The notes: generated by a model not told the origin, from the sequence alone. A DNA stretch of 22,728 bases from JADZGC01 sp964613485 (GCA_964613485.1 CAZTHB010000011.1:1-22728); one strand, 5' to 3'; shown: positions 1-8,297, numbered from the stretch's first letter. Program-made: numbers and translations.

Positions 1-1
1 A

Positions 2-343
2 GGCGGTACAGTCTTGATATCCTCACATAATCTTGCTGAGGTACAGCGGTTGTGTAGTCGAGTGGTAATAATCCGAGAAGGGCGCATAGTAGCTGAGGAG
101 TCACTTGATAATTTGCGAGAGCTCAATACTCATGAAGTGACGGTTCGGTTTGCTAAGAAGGTGCCGATCAAGACTTTTGAATTGCCAAATGTTGTAGTTG
201 TGAGTAGTCAGCCAACCGAGATATCTCTCCGTGTGCGCGGTGAGCTGGATTCGATTATCAAGCTACTCGCTAAACACAAAGTCCTTGATCTAAAAGTCGT
301 TCATGCTTCTCTCGAGGAAGTGTTTATGGAGCTGTATCAATGA
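2..343 (+). CDS. ABC transporter ATP-binding protein, C-terminal part (5' truncated)
   Basis: The reading frame is open to the window edge, so this is the last ~113 residues of a longer protein. It begins GGTVLISSHNLAEVQ, the switch/H-loop region of an ABC ATPase (the SSHN histidine senses the ATP gamma phosphate), followed by the usual VVIIREGRIV beta hairpin. Walker A, signature and Walker B motifs lie outside the window. After the H-loop there is a ~70-residue C-terminal extension with a beta-rich pattern, typical of CcmA/DrrA-type exporter ATPases. The stop codon overlaps the start of the next gene (ATGA), an ABC-2 permease, so the two are translationally coupled and should form one exporter. 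Substrate unknown. Confidence 0.9.
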   Translation, partial: GGTVLISSHNLAEVQRLCSRVVIIREGRIVAEESLDNLRELNTHEVTVRFAKKVPIKTFELPNVVVVSSQPTEISLRVRGELDSIIKLLAKHKVLDLKVVHASLEEVFMELYQ

Positions 344-1143
344 TGTATCTATTTGTACGTACGCTGCGTAACCGACTGGTTTCGAGTATCGTATATATTC
401 TATCCGGTGTCGGTTTTCTCGAGTTGTACGTCGCCTTATATCCTTCATTATCTAAGCAGATTCAAGCTTACGATCAGCTAGCAAAAGCATTCCCCGAGGC
501 TTTAATGAAGGCCTTTGGGATGGAAGAATTGATTTTCAATTCGTTCGAAGGCTATATTTCGACTGAGCATTTTAGTTTGGTGTGGCCGCTGCTGATCATC
601 TTTATGATGATAGGGTTTGCTGCCTCTACGTTAGCGGGCGAAGTTGAGCAGCGCACATTAGGGCTGACTCTCTCTCAGCCGATTTCGAGAACTCGAATTT
701 ACTTCACTAAATATGCAGCAGGCGTGGTTATGCTGCTGACATTTACGATTGCCAGTATCATTGCGGTAGTTCCTTTGGCGGCTATACATAACGTCTCGAT
801 TCAAACGGGTCACTTCTGGGTTATGACTGTGCTTGGCTTTTGCTTCGGCCTGAGTATGCTGTCGCTTGGGTTTGTCTTAAGTGCTGTATTTAGCGAACGG
901 TCACATGTGTCGATGGCGGCAGGCGGTTTATTGGTGGTGATGTATGTGCTCAGGATCGTAGCTGGCCTCAAGGATAGCTGGAAAAATATCGAGTACGCAT
1001 CAGCATTTCATTATCTCAATGCCTCGAAGGCGCTTTTGCACGGTCAGCTGGCAGGATTGGATGTAATGGTGCTACTGGGCTCGTCGGTTATTTTGACTGC
1101 ACTCGGCTGGATGATTTTTGTTCGTCGAGACGTTGCTGTTTAG
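340..1143 (+). CDS. ABC-2 type transporter permease
   Basis: 267-residue integral membrane protein with about six hydrophobic segments (near residues 15-35, 82-100, 130-150, 160-185, 190-210 and 243-262). The amphipathic stretch AGEVEQRTLGLTLSQPISRT just after the second segment is the coupling-region motif of ABC-2 permeases (homologous stretches read E...gTle.lls.Pvsr), the part that contacts the ATPase. It overlaps the upstream ATPase gene by 4 nt and has a GGAG 8 nt before the ATG. A second in-frame ATG follows at once (343), so the start could be one codon later. Family assignment is firm. The exported substrate (drug, lipid, peptide) cannot be read from the sequence. Confidence 0.88.
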   Translation: MMYLFVRTLRNRLVSSIVYILSGVGFLELYVALYPSLSKQIQAYDQLAKAFPEALMKAFGMEELIFNSFEGYISTEHFSLVWPLLIIFMMIGFAASTLAGEVEQRTLGLTLSQPISRTRIYFTKYAAGVVMLLTFTIASIIAVVPLAAIHNVSIQTGHFWVMTVLGFCFGLSMLSLGFVLSAVFSERSHVSMAAGGLLVVMYVLRIVAGLKDSWKNIEYASAFHYLNASKALLHGQLAGLDVMVLLGSSVILTALGWMIFVRRDVAV

Positions 1144-1303
1144 CCCGCTCAAGCTTGCTGGCAAATCACGAAAAGCGCACAATATAAGTATTCCGATTCT
1201 GATTACGGAATGTACTGAACACTAAATGTATTGCTTTTAATATCAAGACCACGGGCGTGTACACTTCAGCGTCGTGGGGCTATAAGAAAGAGGTGAAATA
1301 ACT

Positions 1304-2818
1304 ATGGATCCAATTACGATTGGCGCTGTGATCGTCGCGCTAGCCGCCGGCGTGGGCGCAAAGACCGTGTACGACCAGACACAAACAAAGGCCAAGAAGG
1401 GCGAAGCTAGTAAAATTATTGATGATGCAAAAGCCAAGGCAAAAGAAGAAGTCTTAAAGGCCAAGGAAGATGCGGTAAGGGTACTCGAAGAGGCTAAGGC
1501 TGAAGAGAAAAAGATTCGTGAACGTCTCGATGAAGCAGAGAAGCGTGTAGCAAATCGAGAGACTTCGCTTGATGCAAAATTCTCCGAGCTCGAACGCAAA
1601 AGCGATGCGTTGAAAGAAAACGAAAAAGAGATCGAGGCAATCAAGGATGAGCTGCGCGCCATCCGCTCGAAGCAGGAAGAAAACCTAGAGAAAATCGCTA
1701 AGCTCAAGAAGGCCGACGCAGCTACGAAGATCATGGAGATGACCGAAAAAGAGATTAAGCATGATCTGACAGAACTCATCGAAAAGCGTAAGCGAGAAGC
1801 AAAAGAGCTCGCAGACCATAATGCAACTGAGATTATGGTAGAAGCGATGGAACGTATGGCAACCGAGGTCGCGACTGAGCGCGTTGTTACGACTGTGCCG
1901 CTTCCGAGCGATGACGTAAAAGGGCGCATTATCGGTAAAGAAGGACGAAACATTCAGGCTCTCGAGCGTGCTACGGGGGTCGACATCCTTGTCGACGAAA
2001 CACCGGGAGTAGTAGTGGTTTCGGGTTTTGACCCGATTCGTCGCCAAGTGGCTCGCGTCGCGCTTGAGAAACTTATCAAAGACGGCCGTATTCATCCTGC
2101 GCGGATCGAAGAAGTTGCGAATAAAGCTCATGATGAAATCGAACAGGAGATCAAGAAAGCTGGTGAAGAAGCTGGACGAGAGGCAGGCGTAGTTGGTTTG
2201 CCCCCCGAGATTGTACGCTTGATGGGCTCTATGAAGTTTCGTACCAGCTATTCACAGAATGTTCTCAAACACTCCGTTGAAATGGCTCACCTCGCAGCAA
2301 TGATTGCTGAAGAAGTCGGGGCTGATGTACGTATCTCTCGTCGTGCAGCTTACCTCCATGATCTTGGCAAGGCGGTGACGCACGAGATGGAGGGTAAGCA
2401 CCATCATCTTACGCGCGTACTACTCGAGAAGTATGGTTTAGATGAGCCTACGATTCACGCTGCCGAAGCGCATCATGATGACATCGAAGCCACCACACCA
2501 GAGGCGGTGATCGTACGCGCAGTTGACGCACTGTCGGCTGGTCGTCCGGGTGCACGTGGGGATAGTGTTGAGAATTTTGCTAAGCGCATGACCGATCTCG
2601 AAAATATTACCAAGACTTTCCCTGGGCTCGAAAAAGTCTATGCCATGTCAGCTGGTCGCGAGATTCGAGTATTTGTGAAGCCAGCCGAGATCGACGATCT
2701 GTCGGCAATTCGCTTGGCGCGTGATATCGCGAATAAGATCGAGGCGACGCTTAAATACCCGGGCACAATCAAGGTGAATGTCATCCGTGAAACCCGTGCT
2801 GAGGAATACGCCAAATGA
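1304..2818 (+). CDS. rny: Ribonuclease Y
   Basis: 504-residue membrane-anchored endoribonuclease that starts mRNA decay in bacteria lacking RNase E. Domain order is complete: an N-terminal hydrophobic anchor (about residues 4-20, ITIGAVIVALAAGVGA), a long Lys/Glu/Ala-rich coiled coil (about 30-185), a KH RNA-binding domain with GRIIGKEGRNI (from about 203), and an HD metal-dependent nuclease domain with YLHDLGK (His352-Asp353) and downstream HH pairs. Length matches the family (about 510-520). The start is supported by a Shine-Dalgarno AAAGAGGTG 8 nt upstream. A TATAAG at 1281-1286 is a possible -10 box. The stop overlaps cutA by 4 nt. In Bacillus rny sits next to ymdB. Here the same neighbourhood is kept with cutA in between. 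Confidence 0.97.
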   Translation: MDPITIGAVIVALAAGVGAKTVYDQTQTKAKKGEASKIIDDAKAKAKEEVLKAKEDAVRVLEEAKAEEKKIRERLDEAEKRVANRETSLDAKFSELERKSDALKENEKEIEAIKDELRAIRSKQEENLEKIAKLKKADAATKIMEMTEKEIKHDLTELIEKRKREAKELADHNATEIMVEAMERMATEVATERVVTTVPLPSDDVKGRIIGKEGRNIQALERATGVDILVDETPGVVVVSGFDPIRRQVARVALEKLIKDGRIHPARIEEVANKAHDEIEQEIKKAGEEAGREAGVVGLPPEIVRLMGSMKFRTSYSQNVLKHSVEMAHLAAMIAEEVGADVRISRRAAYLHDLGKAVTHEMEGKHHHLTRVLLEKYGLDEPTIHAAEAHHDDIEATTPEAVIVRAVDALSAGRPGARGDSVENFAKRMTDLENITKTFPGLEKVYAMSAGREIRVFVKPAEIDDLSAIRLARDIANKIEATLKYPGTIKVNVIRETRAEEYAK

Positions 2819-3126
2819 GCTTCGTCTTAGCCTATACATCTTGTAGTGCCGAGGAGGCTGATTCGCTATCGACATCGCTCCTTAATGAAAGGCTTGTGGC
2901 ATGTGTGAAAAAAGTCTCTACCGACGCACACTATTGGTGGAAGGGTGCAACTGAGCAGGCACAAGAAGTGATGTTGCTCTTGGAGACAGTCGAGTCAAAA
3001 CTGCCAGACATAGAGGCGCATTTTAAGACTGTGCATAGCTACGACACCTTTGTGCTCGCCGCTATGCCACTCGTCTACGTATCGGATGATGCAAAAGCGT
3101 GGTTGAAGGAAGTCATTGGTAAGTAG
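2815..3126 (+). CDS. cutA: Divalent cation tolerance protein CutA
   Basis: 103 residues, the standard CutA1 size. Family signatures visible: the N-terminal strand FVLAYTSC, the NERLVACVKKV motif (family: E-R-L-(A/V)-A-C-V-N), YWWKG at residues 40-44, an acidic/hydrophobic strand EVMLLLET (family: E..l.iKT) and the HSYDTF segment (family: HPYE.P). The last departs from consensus: Pro is replaced by Ser, and the usual P-E-I after it is FVLAAMP. CutA forms trimers with a ferredoxin-like fold. A role in copper tolerance is historical and its true function is uncertain. Its start overlaps the rny stop (ATGA), so it is co-translated with RNase Y. Confidence 0.92.
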   Translation: MSFVLAYTSCSAEEADSLSTSLLNERLVACVKKVSTDAHYWWKGATEQAQEVMLLLETVESKLPDIEAHFKTVHSYDTFVLAAMPLVYVSDDAKAWLKEVIGK

Positions 3127-3175
3127 CCAAACGAATTCAGGCTCGATAGGTCTGTACAAAACGCATCTTTTCAGG

Positions 3176-3181
3176 TATAGT
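3176..3181 (+). promoter_or_regulatory. -10 box giving a leaderless or near-leaderless ymdB mRNA
   Basis: TATAGT ends 8 nt before the ATG of the YmdB gene. With initiation 6-8 nt after the -10 box, the mRNA would start at or 1-2 nt before the AUG. No Shine-Dalgarno is present. No convincing -35 hexamer is seen. Confidence 0.6.
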
Positions 3182-3189
3182 AGTCCGTT

Positions 3190-3999
3190 ATGAAAATCCT
3201 ACATATAGGTGATGTTGTGGCTCGCCACGGCCGTCGCGTCGTACAGAAGCTGCTCTCAGATCTAATTAAGGAGCACGGTATAGACTTCGTGATTGCTCAG
3301 TCGGAGAATATGGCGACAGGCAATGGCGTTACTATGAAGGCAGTGGAGGAGTTGCGGCGGGCTGGTGTCGACTTCTTTACTGGTGGTAATCATAGCTTCA
3401 AGAAGCCGGCTTTTGATGCGCATTTTAATGATGCTAGTGTACCTGTTATTCGTCCGGGCAACTTCGCTCATGATAAGCCAGGGCGTGGACATGCAGTTGT
3501 TGAGACTGTGCACGGGAAGATATTGATCATAAATGTCTTGGGTAACAATGTGTTGCCGGCCTACTACAAAGGTCCGCCGATCGAGAATCCTTTTCAATAT
3601 GTTGACTCGATCCTGGAGCGCTATGCGCATGAGAAATTTGCGGCAATCATTGTAGATCTTCATGCTGAGTGGACAAGTGAGAAGGTTGCGCTTGGGTATT
3701 ATCTCGACGGCAAGGTTACAACGGTCGTATCGAGCCACACGCATGTGCCCACTGCCGATGCTCGTGTATTGTCTGGTGGTACAGCGACAATATCGGATCT
3801 TGGTATGACAGGTCCATCCGACAGTGTGCTTGGAATCAAAAAAGAGATAGTGATTGCGATGATACGAGATGACGCACGGAAGCCTTTTGAGCGTCCAGAA
3901 AAAGGTCCCGGTGTGCTACAGGGCTTACTCGTTGATGTCGACCCGACAACTGCGAAGGCGCGAGCTGTGCAGCAGATTCTCGCTACATGTACGATTTGA
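3190..3999 (+). CDS. ymdB: YmdB-family metallophosphoesterase (TIGR00282)
   Basis: 269 residues, matching the YmdB family, dimetal phosphodiesterases that hydrolyse cyclic nucleotides in Bacillus. Metal ligands line up with Bacillus YmdB: Asp8 (HIGDVV), Glu39-Asn40 (SEN), Asn67-His68 (GGNH), His158 (DLHAEWTSEK) and His183/His185 (SSHTHVPTAD). The closing DLGMTGP motif is also present. Small departures are SENMATGNG for the usual GENAA.GxG and GGNHSF for (M/L)GNHxWD. It lies 63 bp after cutA with its own -10 box, in the rny-ymdB neighbourhood seen in Gram-positives, where YmdB and RNase Y are reported to be functionally linked. A role in RNA or nucleotide signalling here is inferred from that. 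Confidence 0.93.
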   Translation: MKILHIGDVVARHGRRVVQKLLSDLIKEHGIDFVIAQSENMATGNGVTMKAVEELRRAGVDFFTGGNHSFKKPAFDAHFNDASVPVIRPGNFAHDKPGRGHAVVETVHGKILIINVLGNNVLPAYYKGPPIENPFQYVDSILERYAHEKFAAIIVDLHAEWTSEKVALGYYLDGKVTTVVSSHTHVPTADARVLSGGTATISDLGMTGPSDSVLGIKKEIVIAMIRDDARKPFERPEKGPGVLQGLLVDVDPTTAKARAVQQILATCTI

Positions 4000-4038
4000 T
4001 GTAGATTTTAGCGCTCGCCAAGCGCCTAGCACAAGCGG

Positions 4039-4044
4039 TATAAT
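4039..4044 (+). promoter_or_regulatory. -10 box giving a leaderless mgtE mRNA
   Basis: Perfect TATAAT, 11 nt before the mgtE ATG, with no Shine-Dalgarno between. If this is the promoter there is no room for a 5' UTR, hence no M-box Mg2+ riboswitch, which controls many mgtE genes elsewhere. Confidence 0.65.
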
Positions 4045-4055
4045 AGCAGTCAACC

Positions 4056-5345
4056 ATGGCAACACATCATCCACCGCAAGCCGTGTCGTTCAAGGCTCTC
4101 GGAAGGCGACAGGCTACGAAGGCACTCTTACGCTCTCGTCGCAAATTAGACGCCTTTCGCGATATACAGCCGGCTGATCAAGGCGTAATCTTACTCGCGT
4201 TGCCAGCTAAGATGCGGCTTCGTTTGCTTAATGGGTTGACCAACCCAGAGCTGATCGCATTACTGAATCCGCTTGATCCGGATCACGCAACAAGAGTCAT
4301 TCGATTATTGCCGCCCACTCGCGGCCAGCGAGTACTTGATGCTCTTTCGGGTCAAATTAAGGAAAAGGTAGAGTTCTTACTACGCTTCCACCCGAAGACG
4401 GCTGCTGGGATGATGGATTTGGATTATATCCTTGTCAAGCCAAATGACACATTTGGCAAAGTAGCGGCCGCTATACAGCATCATGACAATGAAACAGGTC
4501 GCCCGCCAATCGTTTTATGCATTGATGGCGAGCAGGTTGTGGGCGAAGTGCCGATACATGTTTTGGCACTTCAGCCTAAGACGGCCAAGGTAAGTCGGTA
4601 TTGCCGGAAATTGCCGATTGTAAAGTACGACGAAGATGAGCGAGCAGTGGTCTCGACATTTGTGAATCACCCACATCGTAAGGTGGTTGTGCTTGATGAT
4701 GATAGTAGTGTGCTAGGTATCATACATTCGGACGATATATTGGCGGTCGTAGATAAGCATAATGTCCAAGATCTGTTTCGTTTTGCGGGTGTGTCAAATG
4801 AAGAAGATGCTCTCGACTCAGCCTTCGCGAAGTTTCGCAGTCGTTGGATGTGGCTGGTTATCAACCTCGGCACGGCATTCATGGCCGCGTCGGTTGTCGG
4901 TATGTTTGAGGGGACGATATCTAAGTTTACGCTTTTGGCGGTATACATGCCTATCGTCGCCGGAATGGGTGGTAATGCGGCCACTCAAACGCTCGCGGTG
5001 GCCGTGCGTGGTATCGTCATGAAAGAAATTGACCTAAAGACAGGTTGGGGATTTGCTGCAAAAGAATCCGCAGCCGGCATGATGAACGGTATCCTTAATG
5101 GCCTTATCGTTGCAGCCGTTGCCACGTATTTCAACAATAGTCCATTATTGGGTCTAGTGCTGGCTATAGCCATGATTGTGAATCTTATTATTGCTGGTTT
5201 CTTTGGTGCAGTGATCCCTCTCATTATGAAGGCGCTCGGTAAGGACCCCGCTTCGAGCGCAACTATCTTCATTACGACTTGCACGGATGTCGGTGGTTTC
5301 TTTGTGTTCTTAAGTCTCGCCAAATTGATACTCGTTCAAGGATAA
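4056..5345 (+). CDS. mgtE: Magnesium transporter MgtE
   Basis: 429-residue Mg2+-selective channel. Domain order: helical MgtE_N superhelix (about 30-125, with the L..L.p...a.i...l repeat pattern), a CBS pair (about 128-245, ending VLGIIHSDDILAVV) that senses cytosolic Mg2+, the plug helix, then five TM helices from about residue 267 onward. Pore hallmarks are present: PIVAGMGGNAATQTLAV (family: P...gmGGN.g.Q) and DPASSATIFITTCTDVGGFFVF (family: DPA..s.pf.tt..D..g). Slightly shorter than the usual ~450. A -10 box sits 11 nt upstream, so the message is probably leaderless. The next gene starts 4 nt after the stop and is probably co-transcribed. Confidence 0.95.
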   Translation: MATHHPPQAVSFKALGRRQATKALLRSRRKLDAFRDIQPADQGVILLALPAKMRLRLLNGLTNPELIALLNPLDPDHATRVIRLLPPTRGQRVLDALSGQIKEKVEFLLRFHPKTAAGMMDLDYILVKPNDTFGKVAAAIQHHDNETGRPPIVLCIDGEQVVGEVPIHVLALQPKTAKVSRYCRKLPIVKYDEDERAVVSTFVNHPHRKVVVLDDDSSVLGIIHSDDILAVVDKHNVQDLFRFAGVSNEEDALDSAFAKFRSRWMWLVINLGTAFMAASVVGMFEGTISKFTLLAVYMPIVAGMGGNAATQTLAVAVRGIVMKEIDLKTGWGFAAKESAAGMMNGILNGLIVAAVATYFNNSPLLGLVLAIAMIVNLIIAGFFGAVIPLIMKALGKDPASSATIFITTCTDVGGFFVFLSLAKLILVQG

Positions 5346-5349
5346 AACG

Positions 5350-6087
5350 ATGGGGCATATGTCTTTGCCCATATACTCTGCAGGACCTATTTGTGAAGGA
5401 TTTAGCTGCTGGCCATTTGCGTTAGTCTTTATACTCGATTCTATATGGATCGTAGTGGGTGTGCTGGCCGTTATCGTTGCGATCATACGCTGGGTGCTCA
5501 CGAAGAAAATCGACCGAATTAGTGTGGTATTCGGGATTGCAGGGATACTAATACTGTCCTATGGCTTATACAACGACTATGCATTTAAACATCGATTTGA
5601 TGCAGAAAGTCGCGCTGCCATCGCAAAACTACGTGCTGAAGTACCGTGGCCAACTCAATTGCCTGATGGCTGGAAGGTGAAAAGGTTGGTGTCGCAAGAG
5701 TATGGCAAGAATCCATCGTCTGCGTATGTGTACGCAGAGTTTGCTGACAATAAAAACGATGGACCATCCCACAATGTGCATATCTTTGATATGGAGTATA
5801 CCGATAATTCCGATCAGCAATGTGGATATGCTTCGCCAGATGAGTGGTTTTCATCTGGGCGAGTAAGGGTAGATCCTCGGATAAGTTGTGTAGAATTTTA
5901 TGTCCTGCCATCGAATGAGAAAGTATATAAAAAGCAGCCAGATCAATCGAAATATGCGACATATTTTCTGCGTAGAGATGGTCTAGTGATTGCGTTGCGA
6001 TCGGTCGCGGATGACAACAGTATCAAAGCTTTCTTTGTCCGTCTCTACAACACTCCTGCTCAAGAATTGCCTTTTATCGCCAACTAA
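5350..6087 (+). CDS. Two-TM membrane protein of unknown function
   Basis: 245 residues, not recognised. Two hydrophobic segments (about 23-47 and 57-74) separated by a short basic loop (RWVLTKKIDR) are followed by a ~170-residue soluble domain rich in aromatic and charged residues. By the positive-inside rule the loop is cytoplasmic, so both ends, including the large C-terminal domain, would lie outside. That domain has two Cys (in QQCGY and ISCVEF), which could form a disulfide. The gene starts 4 nt after mgtE and is probably co-transcribed, but a link to Mg2+ transport is only contextual. Alternative starts exist at codon 4 and further in. Confidence 0.75.
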   Translation: MGHMSLPIYSAGPICEGFSCWPFALVFILDSIWIVVGVLAVIVAIIRWVLTKKIDRISVVFGIAGILILSYGLYNDYAFKHRFDAESRAAIAKLRAEVPWPTQLPDGWKVKRLVSQEYGKNPSSAYVYAEFADNKNDGPSHNVHIFDMEYTDNSDQQCGYASPDEWFSSGRVRVDPRISCVEFYVLPSNEKVYKKQPDQSKYATYFLRRDGLVIALRSVADDNSIKAFFVRLYNTPAQELPFIAN

Positions 6088-6104
6088 TTCATGATGGTTC
6101 AGGT

Positions 6105-6899
6105 ATGAATATGCAACCTCACTACGCACTTATTACTGGTGCATCTTCTGGCATCGGACTGGAGCTCGCGCATGTATATGCAGAACACGGCTTCAATCTT
6201 GTGCTTGTTGCGCGAGATCAGGACCGCTTATATAAGGTAGCTAAAACTCTGACGCGAGAATATGGACAGCAGGTCGAAGCAATCGCGATGGATCTGACCG
6301 ACCAGCAGTCAGTTGATAAGCTACTCAAACAGCTACGGCGCGAGAAGATAGTCATTGATACACTAATCAATAATGCGGGCTTTGGACTATTTGGCCCAGC
6401 CATATGGGCCGACAATAAGGTCGAACGAAACATGGTAGAGCTCAATATTTTGACAGTTACAGCACTGAGCAAGCATTTTGCACAAGAGATGGTTGAGCGC
6501 GGGCACGGTGCAATTATGAATGTCGCTTCCACGGCCAGTTTTTATCCCGGGGTGAATATGAGCGTGTATTATGCGACCAAAGCATACATTTTGAGCTATT
6601 CACTGGCCTTAGCCGAAGAATTAGCAGGGTCGGGCGTGCATGTCATGGCACTATGTCCGGGTCCAACTAAAAGCAACTTTGCCCAGAAGGCTCACGCTGG
6701 CAAAACTCGTTTGTTCGGTCGACCGATGGATGCACGCGTAGTTGCTCGTGCGGCGTATCGCGGCATGAAATATCGTCGCCGAGTTGTTGTAGTTGGGCTA
6801 CGCAATAAGCTTGCGGTATTCCTGCGCCGGTTTTTGCCACATGGTTTGGCAGCGCGATTTGTACGCAAGGCCAGTCAGTTGCGCAGCGCTTCCAAGTAG
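6105..6899 (+). CDS. Short-chain dehydrogenase/reductase (SDR)
   Basis: 264-residue classical SDR, an NAD(P)-dependent oxidoreductase. Motifs in order: TGASSGIG dinucleotide-binding glycine motif (about residues 11-18), ARDQDR after beta-2 (Arg here suggests NADP preference), NNAGFG (about 90), the catalytic Ser in NVASTASFYPG, YYATK with catalytic Tyr and Lys, and CPGPT after the active site. The C-terminus is Arg-rich (KYRRRVVVVGLRNKLAVFLRR) and may contact membrane, as in the DltE/YqjQ-like group. Substrate unknown. It lies 17 nt after the previous gene. Codon 3 ATG has better spacing from AGG, so the start may be 6111. It converges with the next gene, 4 bp between stops. Confidence 0.92.
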   Translation: MNMQPHYALITGASSGIGLELAHVYAEHGFNLVLVARDQDRLYKVAKTLTREYGQQVEAIAMDLTDQQSVDKLLKQLRREKIVIDTLINNAGFGLFGPAIWADNKVERNMVELNILTVTALSKHFAQEMVERGHGAIMNVASTASFYPGVNMSVYYATKAYILSYSLALAEELAGSGVHVMALCPGPTKSNFAQKAHAGKTRLFGRPMDARVVARAAYRGMKYRRRVVVVGLRNKLAVFLRRFLPHGLAARFVRKASQLRSASK

Positions 6900-6903
6900 T
6901 GAT

Positions 6904-7326
6904 TTAGGCCGGGAGCAGTCCTATAATCAGCCCTATGATCAGCATGGTAACTAGCTGGTTGCCGACATTGATAAGGATGAGTGTTCGGGGTCGAGCCTCT
7001 GAAAAATCTATGGATACGGTGCGTGTGAAGGCGATACCTAGCCAGAGCCAGAAAGCTGTCGATAGCGTGTCTTGCAGAAAACTATTATTGAAGAAACTGT
7101 TGGCGACAAACGCTACGTGCGCAATGACATAGGCCATAAGAAGCGCCATGATAAATAAGCTACCAAGATAGGGTCCCATTGCCATTCGCTTGTTTTCCGG
7201 GACCTTTTCTACTCCTGAAAGCTTCATCCATTGCTTGCCAAGTAGCGGTCCATACCAAATTGTACCGACGACCATACTGCTAAGTGCGGCTAATAATACG
7301 GCCCAATAATTAATCATGACATCCAT
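6904..7326 (-). CDS. DUF1761 family membrane protein
   Basis: 140 residues with four predicted TM helices. The N-terminal INYWAVLLAALSSMVVGTIWYGPLLGKQWMKL matches the DUF1761 signature (aromatic-rich first helix, then G.iWY.pllfgk.W). Function of the family is unknown. Start: AAGGAG lies 6 nt upstream of the ATG. A second in-frame ATG at codon 4 is less well placed. Transcribed toward the SDR gene, with no terminator hairpin visible in the 4 bp between the stops. Confidence 0.82.
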   Translation of the reverse strand: MDVMINYWAVLLAALSSMVVGTIWYGPLLGKQWMKLSGVEKVPENKRMAMGPYLGSLFIMALLMAYVIAHVAFVANSFFNNSFLQDTLSTAFWLWLGIAFTRTVSIDFSEARPRTLILINVGNQLVTMLIIGLIIGLLPA

Positions 7327-7382
7327 ACCGTGCTCCTTAGTCTTAATCTGGTCTTAGTATGTGCGCTAGCGGCTATATTTGT

Positions 7383-7952
7383 CTAGTGTTGTGGCGCAAG
7401 CCGCTTACGGGCGATGCACGCCAGCCATACCAGCCATGCGATCTCGCTGAGTATGAGGATGCGCTCACCGACAAATGGTCCGTAGGCTTGCCATGAGAAG
7501 AGCATCGCCCAGATTTGGATGAGTCCCAATATAAGTGATATACGAGCATCTTTTTGCCAGCCTGGAAGCTTACGTTTTTGTGCCCACAGCGTACTTGCCG
7601 CAATCGGAAGACTCAAAAAAGTCATATATGCAGCAATGCCGTGAATAGCTGGTGCATCCATGCTTACCGCCGCAATAGCATAACCTACGGCAAAGATGCG
7701 CAGTAGGCGAGAGATCAGAGATTTTTCAGCTATCCCTATGTGTGTGAGGGCGCGGGGTAGTACCCAGGCTCCGTACGCGTTGCCAAAGAATACCAGAATT
7801 GCTATCCAACCCAGATTACCCTGCAAGTAGTTGCTAACATATGATTGGTCGTATGGAAGCTCAGGGCGCACTCCGTGCAGAAGCCAAATCACAAAGATGT
7901 AGGTCAGGGAGCCAATGATTGTGTACGTTGTATATCGTTTGGGTTGAGTCAT
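7383..7952 (-). CDS. DUF998-like six-TM membrane protein
   Basis: 189 residues from the preferred start. Six hydrophobic helices cover nearly the whole chain. The stretch MDAPAIHGIAAYMTFLSLPIAAS resembles the conserved H-G-(I/L)-A segment of DUF998 proteins, whose function is unknown. The frame is open 79 codons further upstream, but that part overlaps the 8014 gene and is not membrane-like. The ATG at 7952 is chosen because an extended -10 box (TGC-TACACT, 7963-7971) lies 10 nt upstream, which gives a leaderless mRNA. The family call is tentative. A six-helix membrane protein is well supported. Confidence 0.7.
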   Translation of the reverse strand: MTQPKRYTTYTIIGSLTYIFVIWLLHGVRPELPYDQSYVSNYLQGNLGWIAILVFFGNAYGAWVLPRALTHIGIAEKSLISRLLRIFAVGYAIAAVSMDAPAIHGIAAYMTFLSLPIAASTLWAQKRKLPGWQKDARISLILGLIQIWAMLFSWQAYGPFVGERILILSEIAWLVWLACIARKRLAPQH

Positions 7953-7962
7953 GTCTGGATTA

Positions 7963-7971
7963 AGTGTAGCA
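7963..7971 (-). promoter_or_regulatory. Extended -10 promoter for the DUF998-like gene
   Basis: On the minus strand TGC-TACACT ends 10 nt before the ATG. No Shine-Dalgarno. It sits right after the T-tract of the upstream gene's terminator. Confidence 0.5.
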
Positions 7972-8006
7972 GATAAATAAATACCCACCGCAAGAATGCA
8001 GTGGGC
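7970..8006 (-). terminator. Rho-independent terminator of the 8014-8277 gene
   Basis: Minus-strand stem GCCCACTGCA / TGCGGTGGGT (10 pairs including two G-U) with a TTCT loop, followed by ATTTATTTATCT. Confidence 0.7.
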
Positions 8007-8013
8007 GTGTAGT

Positions 8014-8277
8014 TCAGGCTTCATACGCCAGTGGGAGTCGGTCAGCGAATAGGCTATCAAGGAGCGCTTGATCATCGAGTGAAGCCAGGTCTGTGTCGAG
8101 TGAAGCGCGCAGGAGCATGATTGCTTTATGGAATGCCTCAGGGATCTGAGAAGTGAAGCATCCGACGCACATAGCAATCTCTTGAACACTTCCTGCTGTG
8201 AGCCAAGATTCGAGTAGGCGCTGGTAGAAGTATGGCATCTGTTGGAAGTTCTTGCGTAGTTGAGGCTCGCTTGGCAT
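8014..8277 (-). CDS. Small orphan protein (87 aa)
   Basis: Not recognised. A predicted all-helical soluble protein: MPSEPQLRKNFQQMPYFYQRLLESW, then helices with a CVGC pair and an acidic end (LDDQALLDSLF). Two closely spaced Cys (CVGC) could bind metal or form a disulfide, but one pair alone is weak evidence. The start at 8277 is chosen over an in-frame ATG 13 codons upstream because AAAGG lies 7 nt before it. It has its own promoter (TTGAAA-17-TAAGAT) with the shared leader element and its own terminator, making it the last of three similar units. Confidence 0.72.
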   Translation of the reverse strand: MPSEPQLRKNFQQMPYFYQRLLESWLTAGSVQEIAMCVGCFTSQIPEAFHKAIMLLRASLDTDLASLDDQALLDSLFADRLPLAYEA

Positions 8278-8297
8278 GTCGTTGCCTTTCGCTTGAT

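Noticed and set aside
1181..1215. Hairpin ATTCCG/CGGAAT upstream of rny as a terminator
   Set aside because: The 6-bp stem has a 10-nt AT-rich loop and is not followed by a T-tract. It may be chance or a weak regulatory structure.
1243..1953. Long Ser-rich frame opposite rny
   Set aside because: It is the complement of the coiled-coil coding region. Low-complexity Ser/Ala composition and no start signals mark it as a shadow.
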